Assembly: GCA_963722965.1 (NCBI GenBank)
Contig: CAVROX010000008.1
Span: forward strand, 1-64,000
Length of the DNA: 64,000 nt
Direction: 5' to 3'
Origin: DATLSM01 sp963722965
Lineage (GTDB): Bacteria > Actinomycetota > Thermoleophilia > Solirubrobacterales > 70-9
Positions 18,823 through 29,049 of the stretch are shown piece after piece; position 1 is the stretch's first letter, and the number at the start of each line of letters is the position of its first letter. The translations under genes were made by a program, and so were the position numbers. The notes under the pieces were generated by a model, which searched no databases, was not told the DNA's origin, and saw nothing but the letters and a program-made list of their open reading frames with translations.

Positions 18823-19824
18823 ATGAGCGAAGCGAGGAAGCGCGCGGCCCCTCGCGCCGAGCGGGTGCTGCCGGGGGTCTGGCGCCTGCGCCTGCCGCTG
18901 CCCTGGCCGGGAGTGCCGCACGGCAACGCCTGGGTGCTCGCTGCCGACGGCGGGGTCGTCCTCTTTGACACCGGAATCGGCGGTCGGGACCGGCTGCGTC
19001 AGTTCGACCTCGCCCTCGCCCAGGCCGGTTTCGGGCTTGGGGACGTCCGTCTGCTGGTCTGCACCCACTCCCATACCGATCACTACGGGCTGGCGGCGTC
19101 GATCGCCGAGAGCGCCGGTTGTGAGCTGTGGATGCACCCGGCCTGGGAGCACGTCCGGCTGCTCGCCGATGACCCCGCCGCGGCGCTGGAGCAGCGGCTG
19201 GAGGTGGCCCGCCAGAGCGGAGTGCCGCCGGCGGCGCTGGAGCGCTACCGGGAGTCGCGCGATGGGGACGAGGAGACGGGGATCGACGCGATCAAGGTGC
19301 CAGATCGCGATCTCCTGCCGGGGGTGGAGGTCGAGACCGATCTCGGTGCCTGGCAGGTGCACGAGACACCGGGACACGCCCCCTCCCACGTCGCCTTGCA
19401 CCAACCCGAGCATCGGCTGATGATCTCCGGCGATCACCTGCTCGGCCGCACCGTCCTCTTCTTCGATCACGGCCACACCCCCGACCCAGTCGGCGAATTC
19501 CTCGCTAGCCTCGATGAGGTCGAACCGCTCGCGGTCGACCTCTGCCTTCCTGGGCACGGGCGCCCCTTCCGCGACCCCGAGGCAAAGATTGCCGAGGCGC
19601 GGCGCCAGGTTGACGAGCTGCTTGAGCGGGTGCGCGAGGCGCTTGGCGGAGAGCAAAAGACCGCGTTTGAGATCGTCGGGGAGATCGTCGGCTCGGAGAA
19701 CCTCAACACCCCGGTCAGCGCCTGGGTGCTGCAGATCGTCCTCTCCTGCTTAGACCACCTTGCGATCCTGGGGGAGGTGGTGCGCGTCCAGGCAACCGAT
19801 CCCCAGCGATGGGAGGCCACGTAG
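18823..19824 (+). CDS. MBL-fold metallo-hydrolase
   Basis: From ATG 18823, preceded by GGAG, the 333-residue protein has the metallo-beta-lactamase signature THSHTDHYGL and further metal-binding histidines in HETPGHAPSHV, plus the distal histidine in LPGHGRPF. The C-terminal region (from about 270) adds a small helical domain typical of the group that resembles hydroxyacylglutathione hydrolases and hydrolytic MBL-fold proteins with a winged-helix tail. The substrate is unknown. The stop codon is followed immediately by the next start codon, so the downstream propeller gene is in the same transcript. Confidence 0.85.
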   Translation: MSEARKRAAPRAERVLPGVWRLRLPLPWPGVPHGNAWVLAADGGVVLFDTGIGGRDRLRQFDLALAQAGFGLGDVRLLVCTHSHTDHYGLAASIAESAGCELWMHPAWEHVRLLADDPAAALEQRLEVARQSGVPPAALERYRESRDGDEETGIDAIKVPDRDLLPGVEVETDLGAWQVHETPGHAPSHVALHQPEHRLMISGDHLLGRTVLFFDHGHTPDPVGEFLASLDEVEPLAVDLCLPGHGRPFRDPEAKIAEARRQVDELLERVREALGGEQKTAFEIVGEIVGSENLNTPVSAWVLQIVLSCLDHLAILGEVVRVQATDPQRWEAT

Positions 19825-21171
19825 ATGGCCCGGCTGAGGAGCGCTGCGGCACTCCTGCGAGATCCGAAGCGGATGTGGCGCGAGCACCGGCGGGGGTCGA
19901 TCGCCCTCGTTGGCGCGGCTGTCGTTCTCCTCGTCGGAATTCTCGTCGGCTACGAGCTGCTGAAGCGCCCGCCGGACGTCCACAATCCAAACGTCGCCTT
20001 CAAGCCGCAAAAGCCGCCCAAACCGAAGCTGAGCACCGTCAACTGGCCGATGTTCGGGCTCAACCCGGCGCGCACCCGCTACCTCCCGGCGAAAGGGGTA
20101 GAGCCCCCTTTTCGCCTGCTCTGGCACTACACCGAGCGCTCGCTTTTGGAGTTTCCGCCGGTCTATGCCAACGGCCGGCTTTATGCGGTTAACAACGACG
20201 GCACCGCCTTCTCCTTGAACGCGAACACCGGCAAGGTGCTGTGGCAGCGCAGCATCGGCCGGCTAAACGCATCCTCTCCGACCTTCTATCAGGGCCGCCT
20301 TTACATCGTCAACCTCGACCCGGGCCACGTGGTGAAGCTCGACGCGCGGACCGGGCGCATCATCTGGCGCCGCGCCCTGCCCGGTCGCGCCGAGTCCTCA
20401 CCGCTGGTGATAGGCAACACCCTCTACTTCGGCTGCGAAAGCGACCAGCTCTTTGCGCTCAGCACCCGCAACGGCCATGTGCGCTGGGCGACGACCCTCG
20501 CCGGCCCGGTCAAGTCGGCCCCCGCTTATGCCAACGGGACCCTCTTCGTCGGCGACTACGGTGGCGACATGAACGCGGTCGACGCCGCCACCGGGAAACT
20601 GCTCTGGCAAAGCGGCTCGCTTGGCAACGGCTTCGGCAGCGGCGGTGAGTTCTACTCGACCCCGGCGGTCGCCTTCGGCCGCGTCTACGCCGGCAACAAC
20701 GACGGGCGCGTCTACAGCTACGACACGAAGAACGGGGAACTCGCCTGGACCCACTCGACCGGTGGCTACGTCTACTCGGGCCCGACGGTAGCCGCTACCC
20801 AGCACTCCCCGCCAACCGTCTACATCGGCTCCTTTGACGGCAACGTCTACGCGCTCAACGCAAAGAACGGCGAAACGCGCTGGGAGCGCCCCGCGGGGGG
20901 GTCGGTGATCGGCTCACTCTCCGCGGTCGGGGAAATCGTCTACGCGGCGGAGTTCACCACCGGCGCGACCCTCGGCTTTGACATGAAGACCGGCCAGCAG
21001 GTCTTCGACTACAAGACCGGCACCTACACGCCGGTGATCTCCGACGGTCGGCGCATCTACCTGGTCGGCTACTCGAGCATCAACGCCCTCGAACCGTTCA
21101 AGCCAAGGCCGCGGTCGGCAAAGAGAGCCGGGCACCGGCGGGAACCGGCAAACCGACACCCGAAGCGCTAG
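19825..21171 (+). CDS. Membrane-anchored PQQ-type beta-propeller protein
   Basis: The 448-residue protein has an N-terminal cytoplasmic stretch, one membrane helix (about residues 27-48) and an extracellular domain made of repeats with the blade motif AxxxxTGKxxW (NANTGKVLWQ, DARTGRIIWRR, DAATGKLLWQ, DTKNGELAWTH and NAKNGETRWE). This is the quinoprotein-like eight-bladed propeller of PQQ dehydrogenases and BamB. No PQQ-binding Cys pair or catalytic Asp set is evident, so a structural or binding role is more likely than dehydrogenase activity. It is translationally adjacent to the MBL hydrolase. Confidence 0.8.
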   Translation: MARLRSAAALLRDPKRMWREHRRGSIALVGAAVVLLVGILVGYELLKRPPDVHNPNVAFKPQKPPKPKLSTVNWPMFGLNPARTRYLPAKGVEPPFRLLWHYTERSLLEFPPVYANGRLYAVNNDGTAFSLNANTGKVLWQRSIGRLNASSPTFYQGRLYIVNLDPGHVVKLDARTGRIIWRRALPGRAESSPLVIGNTLYFGCESDQLFALSTRNGHVRWATTLAGPVKSAPAYANGTLFVGDYGGDMNAVDAATGKLLWQSGSLGNGFGSGGEFYSTPAVAFGRVYAGNNDGRVYSYDTKNGELAWTHSTGGYVYSGPTVAATQHSPPTVYIGSFDGNVYALNAKNGETRWERPAGGSVIGSLSAVGEIVYAAEFTTGATLGFDMKTGQQVFDYKTGTYTPVISDGRRIYLVGYSSINALEPFKPRPRSAKRAGHRREPANRHPKR

Positions 21172-22665
21172 GGCGGGCTGCCGACCAGGACCGATGAGTG
21201 GCGGCCGCCGCCGACCAGGGCACCCTGTCCGAGCACAGCGAGCGGCACCTGCAGCGGCCTGCTGGAGCGGTAGCGGGTCAGGGTGAAGTTATAGGAGACG
21301 GGCTTTTGCTCGACCCGCCGGAAGGCAGCAGGCAGAAGGCGCGCGGCGGCGCGATCGGCCGCCTGCTTGGAGCCGACCAGGTCGATTTCACGCAGTGGGG
21401 GCAGGGGCCCCTGCGGATAGCGGGCAGCGAGGTAGTAGCGCAGCGGTTCGTTGCCGGAGAACCTGATCGTCACCACGGCAACGCCCCGGTGCAGTGCCCC
21501 GACTTCCTTGGCGGCGTTTCGTAGGTCCTCGCGTTGGAGCCTGGGTAGGCGGTCGATCTCGATCGTGAAGATCAGCGAGCACAGACAGAAGGCGCCGGCC
21601 AGGAGGAGGCCGGCCCCCCCGGCGCGGCGCACGGCAAAGCCCGCGGCGAGGACGATGATCAGCGGCACGAAGATCGGGATCATGTTGCGCCCGTCGAAGT
21701 AGTCGGCCCCGAGGAAGCCGAGCAGGATCGGCAACGCCAGGGCGCTGAGACCGAGACAAGCGGCGAGGGCCGCGCCACGCCGCTCGCCCCGATCCCCGCG
21801 CCAGAGCAGCAAGACCAGGCCGGCGATGGCGATTAGCGCGGGAACGCCGAGCGGGATCGGGCCCGGCTGGCGGACGCCGTGCTCATCGCCGTTGTCATCG
21901 CCAACCAGCTTGGCACCGGCGCGTTCGAGCCGCCCGGGGAGGGGCTGCTTGGCGATCCAGCCGGCGTGGGCGTTGCCGGCCTGCTCGGCCGCCAGGGGCA
22001 CCAGCGGCGCAGTCGCGAGGGCGAGCGCTGTGACCGCGACGGCGGCGGCGCGGCGGTTCGGCGATGCGATCAGCAGCCACGCCGCCTCCGGGGCGACGAC
22101 GAAGCCGGCGAAGTAGTGGGTGCAGATCGCAAGAGCCGAGAGCGCCGCCCACCAGGCGAGGTCGCGCCGTCGCCCGCCGCGCCGCGCGCGGGCGAAGAAG
22201 AGGAAGGAGAGGGCGCTCAGCAGGAAGACCAGGGCGTAGGCGCGGGCATCCTGGGAGAACCAGATCAGCACCGGGCTGACGGAGACCATCGCCGCTGCGA
22301 CCAGTCCGGCGCGACGGGGCAGAGGCAGCGCGACAGCACCCAGGTAGACGGCGAGGATCGAGGCCGTCCCGGCCAGCGCCGAGAGGGAGCGCAGCCCGAC
22401 TTCACCGGTGCCGAACGGCCGCGACCAGATCCAGGCGATCAGGTAGTAAAGGGGCGGGGTCGACTCGCTGCCGGGGATCGCCGAGAGGGTGCTGAAGAGG
22501 TTGGGCTGGAGCACCCGCGCGACCGTGACCGCCTCGTCATAGCGATAGCTCTGCAGGCTGAGGGTTGAGAAGCGCAGCGTCGCGCCCACCACGAGGATCC
22601 CGCCGAGCGCCAGCAGGTATGGGGACCGTGCGGCCCGCCGCCGGGCCTCCTGCAGCCGCGTGGCT
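21168..22665 (-). CDS. GT39-like (ArnT/PMT-type) membrane glycosyltransferase
   Basis: The protein is rich in membrane helices and carries the family's first-loop motif SYRYDEAVTVARV, with the catalytic acidic residue following a first helix, then TPPLYYLIAW and SQDARAYAL. These are hallmarks of GT-C glycosyltransferases that use lipid-linked sugars on the outer face of the membrane. About 490 residues belong to the family. The frame is open up to 22838, but the extra N-terminus overlaps the upstream gene and is low complexity. The true start must lie near 22665 and I cannot fix it. It has a close paralogue at 23763. Confidence 0.8.
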
Positions 22666-23743
22666 ACGGGGCCAGCCCTCCGGGTGGGGGCGGCGGCTGC
22701 TGCGGCGGTGCGGGCGCATAGGGTGGGAAGGTGGGCAGCGCGAGCTGATGCCGCAGCACTCCGAGGCTGGCCGGGAAGTTCTGTATGCGGTAGGGGTTGG
22801 AGCTGCCGAAGTCCTGGTAGTAGACAAGCATCTGGCAACGAGGGTGACGCTGCTGCCAGCTGAACAGGCGCCTCACGAAGGCCGGATCATCGCTGTTCTC
22901 GACCCCCCACTCGGTCAGCACGAAGGGCTTGCCTCGATAGCGTTCATACAGCTTGGTCAGCGCCTTCCATTCGGGGTAGGGGGAGTAGAAGTCTGTCCCG
23001 GCCCAGTCGGTGTAGGCGGAGCCTGGGTAGAAGTTTTCCGGTCGGTTGGCCTTGATCGCCGGCGAGCCGCTCGGCAGCGGGCTCCAGATCACCGCGATCG
23101 GGGCTGGCGGCAGGCTGGGCGGCAAGCTGCCGGTCAAGCTGCGCAGCGGCGGCAGCCCCGCCGCGGCGAGGCGGGCGTTGATCTTGGCGTCCCTGCCACC
23201 GCCATGCAGGATGATGTACATGCGGCGAAAGGCCTGCCGGTACCAGTAGGGCCGGTGCCCGGGCCGCAGGTTTCCTTCGCAGTCATATGACGAGTAGACG
23301 TTGAGGCAGCGGTTCGGCTCGCCGAGCGGTCGGACGTAGGCGCGCAGATCCCGTGACCAAAAGAGGTGATTGAGGCCGATCAGGTATTCGTCACCGTCGC
23401 CCTGGGCGATCGCCCGCGGGGTGATCAGCTCATGCCCGTCGCTGGGGTCGGCGGTGGAAATGTGGAGGATCGGGCGGGCTTCGGCGCTCTGCCAGCGCTT
23501 GATTGAGCCCGTCAGGTCTGCTCCCCAAGCCCGGAAGGTCTCAATCACCGCGGGGTGCTTGCCGACCAGTTCGGAGAATTCGTTGAACTGGCCGCTCACC
23601 CCGGTGTCGGAGACCCCGAAGAAGACCTGGCCGCGGGGCGGTTGCAAGAGGCCGGCCTCGGCCTGCGCCGCACCGCCCAGCGCCGAGGCGTAGGTCGCGG
23701 CCAGGGCGACGAGTACCTTTGCCTTTCTCAGGACGCGGATCAT
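22664..23743 (-). CDS. Secreted glycoside-hydrolase-like protein (GH26-like fold)
   Basis: ATG 23743 is preceded by AAGGAGGGAGCG, a strong ribosome-binding site, and opens a signal peptide (MIRVLRKAKVLVALAATYAS). The mature part begins GQVFFGVSDTG and contains FVLTEWGVENSDD, where the glutamate matches the nucleophile position of GH26-like beta-mannanases, and a WAGTDFYSPYPEW segment. The C-terminus is proline-rich. The actual glycan is unknown. It lies between two GT39-like genes, suggesting joint work on an extracellular glycan or glycoprotein. Confidence 0.7.
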   Translation of the reverse strand: MIRVLRKAKVLVALAATYASALGGAAQAEAGLLQPPRGQVFFGVSDTGVSGQFNEFSELVGKHPAVIETFRAWGADLTGSIKRWQSAEARPILHISTADPSDGHELITPRAIAQGDGDEYLIGLNHLFWSRDLRAYVRPLGEPNRCLNVYSSYDCEGNLRPGHRPYWYRQAFRRMYIILHGGGRDAKINARLAAAGLPPLRSLTGSLPPSLPPAPIAVIWSPLPSGSPAIKANRPENFYPGSAYTDWAGTDFYSPYPEWKALTKLYERYRGKPFVLTEWGVENSDDPAFVRRLFSWQQRHPRCQMLVYYQDFGSSNPYRIQNFPASLGVLRHQLALPTFPPYAPAPPQQPPPPPGGLAP

Positions 23744-23762
23744 CGCTCCCTCCTTCGACTGG

Positions 23763-25247
23763 ATGGCCCTTCTCCCTTTCCCCAACACGCCCAAAGCTCG
23801 ATGGTTCTTGTGGGCGGTAATCGGCCTCACCGCACTTGGGGCAGCGATCCGCTTCTCCACCCTGGGCCTGCAGAGCTACCGCCACGATGAGGCCGTCACC
23901 GCGGGGCGGGTCCTCGCCGCCAGCCTCTCCAAGACGATGCACGAGGTCTGGGCCGGCGAGTCGACGCCGCCGCTGTATTACCTCCTGGCTTGGGGGTGGT
24001 CGCACCTCTTTGGCGTGCGCGAAGTCGGTCTTCGTTCACTCTCGGCGCTGTTTGGAACGGCGACGATCCCGCTCGCCTACCTGATCGGGAGAGAGCTGAT
24101 CGGCCGCCGCACAGGGCTCGCCGTGGCGGCGATCGTCGCCGTCAACCCGATGCTTGTCTGGTATTCCCAGGACGCCCGCGCCTACGCGCTGCTTGTCCTG
24201 CTCAGCTCACTCGCCCTGCTCTTCTTCCTGCGGGCGCGGCGTAGCGGGGCCTCGCGCGACCTCGCCTGGTGGGCGGCCTTCTCGGCGCTCGCCCTCGCCA
24301 CCCATTACTTCGCCTTCTTTCCCCTGGCGATCGAGGCCGTCTGGCTGGCGCTCACGGTCCGCCCGCTGAAGCGGGTGTTGTGGGCGATCGGGGGGGTCGG
24401 TCTCGCCGGCCTGGCGCTTTCGCCGATCGCCCTGCACCAGGCGGCGGGCAAGAACAACAACTGGATCGCCACCTTCAGCATGAGTGGGCGGCTAAGGGAG
24501 ACCGCGATCAGCTTCTTCGTCGGCGAAGCCGGCCTGCTCAAGCACGCGCTGGCTGCGATGGCGCTGTTTGCCGCCGCGGTTGCCCTGTTGGTGGTTTACG
24601 GCGGGGCGCGGGCGAAGCGGGGCGCGGCCGTGGCGGCGGCGATCGGCGCCGGCAGCATCGCGATCGCCCTCATCTTCGCCGCCGCGGGGCAGGACTTCGT
24701 GCTCGACCGCAACCTCCTGCCGGCGCTGATCCCGTTGGCGCTGGTCGGTGCGGCCGGGATCGCTGCGCCGCGGGCCGGGGGGTTGGGGGTCGCGGTGGGC
24801 GTCGCGCTTGTTGGCTATCTCCTTGCCTTCTGCGTCTACTCAGACTTTCGCCCCGCCCTGCAGCGCGAAGACTGGCGCACGGTGGCGAGTGCAATTGGCC
24901 GCCCGCGCGGCCCGCGCGCGATCCTCGTCTGGGAACAGGGCGACGAACCGCTCGCCTTCTACATCGGCGCGGGAGAGACCCGGGTGAAGGCAAAGGAATG
25001 GCTCCGCGCGCCGCGCGCTGTGGGCGAGGTCGATGTGGTCAGCGGCCGCCCGCCACCGCCCGGGTCCCGCAGCGCCCTTCCGCCGGGCTTTCACCAGGTC
25101 CAGCACCTCCTCCTCGGCCGGATGACCCTGATCCGCTACCGCTCGGCGCGGCCCCAGCGGGTGCGATGGCGCGGGATCCTCGGCAACTTCACCGGCTACC
25201 CCAACAACGCCGTGCTCTTTGACCGGCCCGGCGGTAGGGGACCCTAG
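23763..25247 (+). CDS. GT39-like membrane glycosyltransferase
   Basis: The 494-residue protein is a paralogue of the 21168 gene: it has SYRHDEAVTAGRVL after the first helix, TPPLYYLLAWGW, SQDARAYALLVL and about ten further helices, followed by a soluble C-terminal domain. It is divergent from the secreted glycosidase-like gene with only 19 bases between the starts, so the promoters must overlap coding sequence. The family transfers mannose or other sugars from polyprenyl phosphate carriers to proteins or lipids; the acceptor here is unknown. Confidence 0.85.
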   Translation: MALLPFPNTPKARWFLWAVIGLTALGAAIRFSTLGLQSYRHDEAVTAGRVLAASLSKTMHEVWAGESTPPLYYLLAWGWSHLFGVREVGLRSLSALFGTATIPLAYLIGRELIGRRTGLAVAAIVAVNPMLVWYSQDARAYALLVLLSSLALLFFLRARRSGASRDLAWWAAFSALALATHYFAFFPLAIEAVWLALTVRPLKRVLWAIGGVGLAGLALSPIALHQAAGKNNNWIATFSMSGRLRETAISFFVGEAGLLKHALAAMALFAAAVALLVVYGGARAKRGAAVAAAIGAGSIAIALIFAAAGQDFVLDRNLLPALIPLALVGAAGIAAPRAGGLGVAVGVALVGYLLAFCVYSDFRPALQREDWRTVASAIGRPRGPRAILVWEQGDEPLAFYIGAGETRVKAKEWLRAPRAVGEVDVVSGRPPPPGSRSALPPGFHQVQHLLLGRMTLIRYRSARPQRVRWRGILGNFTGYPNNAVLFDRPGGRGP

Positions 25248-25491
25248 GCCGCCGAGTTAATGCGCCCGCGAGCGGGTAGGGGGCAGGCTGTGCGGCGATC
25301 GGACCAAGGCCTCGCGGGTGTTTGGAGATGAGGCTTGAGCCGGCGGTAGGGATCGCGAGCAGACCCGCGCCCCTCGCCGCCCTGCTTGCCCCGATCGCCT
25401 CGAGGGGGTTGTCCGGGTGAGGGCGAAGGCGCGGCCCCGCGCTGCCGCGGCCAGAGCGCACGAGGCCCGGGCTGCTTAAGTGCCTTCGCTG

Positions 25492-26898
25492 CTAGGGGAG
25501 CCAGGGGTCATTCCACTGGCAAATCCCGAGGGTGAGGTCCTTGGACTCCTCCGGGCCCCAGGTGCGGCGCTCATAGCGGTGGACCGGGCCGGGCTTTTCA
25601 AGCAGCGGCTCGACGATCCGCCAGGTCTCCTCGACGGCGTCCTCGCGGGTGAAGAGCTGGCTGCGCCCCTGCAGCGCGTCATCGAGCAGTCGCTCATAGG
25701 GCTCGGGGTCCTCACCGGGCGTTTTTTCAAACAGCACCTCCAGATCTGCCGGTTCGAATGCGTCTGAGCCGGCCTGCTTGGCAAGGAAGCGCAGGCGGGC
25801 TCCCGACTTGGGCTCGATCCGGATCGTCATCTGATTTTGCCCCGGTCGCTTGCCCGAGCCGACCCCCAGCCGCGGTGGGCGCTTGAAGGCGACGCTCACC
25901 TCGGTTGCCGTCACCGGCATCTCCTTGCCGGCCCGGATGAAGAACGGGACTCCGCTCCAGCGCCAGTTGTCGATCTCCAGCTCCAGCGCGACGAAGGTCT
26001 CGGTGGTCGAGTCCTTGCCAACCCCGTAGACGTCGAGATAGCCCTCGTACTGGCCGCGCACGTAGCGCTTGGGATCGGCGCTGCACACCGCTTTGAACAG
26101 CTCGAGCTTCTTGTCGCGAATGGAATCGGGGTGGTTGGCTGTCGGCGGCTCCATCGCGACCACGCCGAGCACCTGGAGGATGTGGTTTTGGACCACGTCG
26201 CGCAGCGCGCCGACCGGGTCATAGAAGCGCCCACGGTCAGAGACGTCGAAGTCCTCGGCCATCGTCAGCTGCACGTGGGATACGTGCTCGCGGTTCCAGA
26301 CCGGCTCGAGCAGCGAGTTGGCGAAGCGCAGGTAGGTGATGTCCATCACCGGCTCCTTGCCGAGGAAGTGGTCGATCCGCATGATCTGGTCCTCCGCGAG
26401 CACCTCGTGCAGTTCGGCGTTGAGGGCCATCGCAGAATCGAGGTCGTGGCCGAAGGGCTTCTCGATCACCACCCTTGCCTTTTTGGCCAGCCCCGCCTCG
26501 CCGAGGCCACGGACCACGGTGGAAAACAGCGAGGGGGGAACCTCGAGGTAGAAGACCGGCCGCTTCGCCTTGCCGATCGCCTTGCCAACCCGCTTGAAGG
26601 TGTCGGGGTTGGCGTAGTCGCCCTGGACGTAGGAGATCCGCGCCGCGAGCCGGGAGAAGACGTCCTCGTCGGGGTCGGCGACGGTCGTGCCGATCGCCTC
26701 GCGGGCGTGCTCGCACAGTTGCTCGGCGCTCCACTCCTCGATCGCCACCCCGACGATCGGGCAGTTGAGCTTGCCCCGCGCCTCCAGTCGGTACAGCGCG
26801 CGGAAGGTCATTTTCTTTGCCAGGTCGCCGGTGATGCCGAAGATCGTCAGCACGTCGGCCGACGCGTTCCCGCTGCGCTTGGCTTTCTGGGCTGCCAT
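25492..26898 (-). CDS. zwf: Glucose-6-phosphate 1-dehydrogenase
   Basis: The enzyme oxidises glucose 6-phosphate to 6-phosphogluconolactone with NAD(P)+, the entry step of the oxidative pentose phosphate pathway. The 468 residues include the coenzyme motif ITGDLAKKMTF near the start, the substrate and catalytic motif RIDHFLGKEPV near residue 178 and IRAGKEMP near residue 320. The length fits the bacterial family and the frame is intact, unlike the rightward pathway genes that follow. It is divergent from gnd with 95 bases between the starts. Confidence 0.95.
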   Translation of the reverse strand: MAAQKAKRSGNASADVLTIFGITGDLAKKMTFRALYRLEARGKLNCPIVGVAIEEWSAEQLCEHAREAIGTTVADPDEDVFSRLAARISYVQGDYANPDTFKRVGKAIGKAKRPVFYLEVPPSLFSTVVRGLGEAGLAKKARVVIEKPFGHDLDSAMALNAELHEVLAEDQIMRIDHFLGKEPVMDITYLRFANSLLEPVWNREHVSHVQLTMAEDFDVSDRGRFYDPVGALRDVVQNHILQVLGVVAMEPPTANHPDSIRDKKLELFKAVCSADPKRYVRGQYEGYLDVYGVGKDSTTETFVALELEIDNWRWSGVPFFIRAGKEMPVTATEVSVAFKRPPRLGVGSGKRPGQNQMTIRIEPKSGARLRFLAKQAGSDAFEPADLEVLFEKTPGEDPEPYERLLDDALQGRSQLFTREDAVEETWRIVEPLLEKPGPVHRYERRTWGPEESKDLTLGICQWNDPWLP

Positions 26899-26993
26899 CC
26901 GCGCTCAGGCTACCCAACACTCCCGCCGACGGCCCCGGCGGGTGAGGGCCGGTCGGGTCCTGGGCTCGCCGACGGTGGGATAGGGTTGGGGGA

Positions 26994-28013
26994 ATGGAGC
27001 TGGGAATCGTCGGCCTTGGCCGCATGGGTGCCAACATGGCCCGGCGGTTGATGGGCGACGGTCACCGGATCGTCGCCTATGACGTCAACCCGGCAGCGGT
27101 CTCCGAGCTGGCCGGCGAGGGGGCTGAGGGAGCCGGCTCCCCGCAGGAGCTTGCGGGGCAGCTGAGCGCTCCGCGCTCGGTCTGGGTGATGGTCCCCTCG
27201 GGGGAGATCACCGAGAAGACGATTGAGGGCATCGCCGCGGTTCTCGAGCGCGGCGACGTAATCGTCGACGGCGGCAACTCCTATTACCGCGACGACATCC
27301 GCCGCGCCGCGAAGCTGAAGGAGAAGGGAATCGACTTCATCGACTGCGGCACCAGCGGCGGCGTCTTCGGCCTCGAGCGCGGCTACTGCCTGATGATCGG
27401 CGGCCCGCAGACGGCCGTGGATCGCCTTGACCCGATCTTCGCCTCGCTGGCGCCGGGGGTTGGCTCTGCCCCGCGCACCCCGGGCCGCGAGGGCGGAGCC
27501 GCTCACCGTCAGAGAACGGTTACCTGCACTGCGGGCCAAACGGCGCCGGGCACTTCGTGAAGATGGTCCACAACGGGATCGAGTACGGGATCATGGCCGC
27601 CTACGCCGAGGGGCTCAACATCCTGCGCAACGCCAACGCGGGCAAGGTCGAAGCGCGAGGCCGACGCCGAGACGGCGCCGATGGAGCAGCCCGAGTACTA
27701 CCAGTACGACCTCGACCTGCCCGAGGTTGCCGAGGTCTGGCGGCGGGGCAGCGTGATCGGCTCGTGGCTGCTCGACCTGACCGCGGCGGCGATGTGCGAA
27801 TCCCCCAAGCTCGAGGAGTTCACCGGGCGGGTCTCAGACTCCGGCGAGGGACGCTGGACCTCGATCGCGGCGATCGACGAGGGCGTGCCGACGCCGGTCC
27901 TCACCGCCGCCCTCTATGAGCGCTTCTCCTCCCGCGACCTCGACGACTTCGCCGACAAGGTCCTCTCGGCGATGCGCAAGCAGTTCGGCGGCCACGACGA
28001 GAAGAAGCAGTGA
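26994..28013 (+). CDS. gnd: 6-phosphogluconate dehydrogenase (short type), frame-broken
   Basis: The enzyme converts 6-phosphogluconate to ribulose 5-phosphate. Visible motifs are GLGRMGANMARRL (NAD(P) site), VIVDGGNSYY, FIDCGTSGG and the catalytic region KMVHNGIEYG. The C-terminus ends after KVLSAMRKQFGGH, giving the 330-residue actinobacterial short form. Three extra bases break the frame: after 27494 (Gly codon GGC then G), after 27510 (Val GTC then A) and after 27652 (Glu GAA then G). Each extra base is an alternative synonymous third base. Together they restore the original frame. I read this as a functional gene whose consensus mixes two strains. Confidence 0.9.
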
Positions 28014-28038
28014 GCGCGACGCGGGCCAGGCGAGGCTC

Positions 28039-28713
28039 GTGGGCATAGATCTGGAGGTTGTGGCCGACGAACGCGCGGCGGCGCGGCGCAGCGCCGAGCT
28101 GATCGCCGCCGAGGGTCAGGCGGCGGTGGCCGCGCGCGGTTCTTTTTCGCTGGCGATGAGCGGCGGGCGCTCGCCCTGGGCGATGCTTGCGATTCTCGGC
28201 GACATGCGAGGAGATGCCCTGGGCTGAGACCGAGCTGTTCCAGGTCGACGAGCGGATCGCCTCGCCGGGCAGCGAGGATCGCAACCTCACCCACCTGGTG
28301 CTCGGCCTCTCGATGGAGCACCAGGTCGCGCTGCGGCCGATGCCGGTCACCCAGCGCGACCTCGACGCCGCCGCCCGCGAATACGAAAGCTCGCTGCCCG
28401 AGCCCCTCGACCTCGTTCACCTCGGCCTCGGCGCCGACGGCCATACGGCCTCGCTGTCCCCGGCGACCCCGTGCTCGAGGTGGCCGATCGACGCGTCGCA
28501 ATCACCGAGGCCGCCTACCAGGGCCACCGCCGCATGACCCTCACCTATCCGACCCTCGCCGAGGCTCGCCAGATCGTCTGGCTCATCACCGGCGCCGAAA
28601 AGCAAGAACCCCTCGCCAAGCTCCTCGCCGCTGACCCCGCGATTCCTGCCGGCAGGGTCGAGAACGATCGCATGGTCATCGTCGCTGACGAATCCGCGGC
28701 TCCCGATAGTTAG
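28039..28713 (+). CDS. pgl: 6-phosphogluconolactonase, frame-broken
   Basis: The enzyme hydrolyses 6-phosphogluconolactone, the step between zwf and gnd. From GTG 28039 the protein shows SLAMSGGRSPWAML, then FQVDER, HLGLGADGHTASL and RMTLTYPTL, the family landmarks of DevB/SOL-type lactonases. One extra C follows codon 28204-28206 and one third base is missing after 28455, inside a Leu codon. The two shifts cancel, giving about 225 residues, the normal size. It lies 25 bases after gnd. Confidence 0.85.
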
Positions 28714-29049
28714 CGGATTCGCTCACACACACACGGTCTGGAAAGCCAAGGCGATGGCTCGGACTCCTTCCGCAGCGTTGACCGAGGATCCGGCGCCAAA
28801 GCCGGCTCAATAGACAGGGTTGGCGCGCGGCGGAACCGGCGCGCCCGTTGGCCAACGCCCACCTTCAGAGTCACCGGGAGGCCGGCACGACCCACTTGCC
28901 AGGTTCGTTCGCCGCAGGCGGCGGTGAATTGACCGTGAGGCCGCAAGAGGCGCCGTTGGACCAAGCGCGGGCGGGCCCGATTCTCCCCCGGATCTTGGAG
29001 GCCTGCCGAGGCTCTGCCCGGCCGGCCAGGGCAAGAGCTCCGCAAGCGC
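28714..29049. other. Non-coding stretch after pgl
   Basis: Both strands carry open but low-complexity Pro, Ala and Arg-rich frames without motifs. I see no RNA gene. The stretch leads into a nucleotidyltransferase fragment and may be the remains of its upstream part. Confidence 0.4.
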
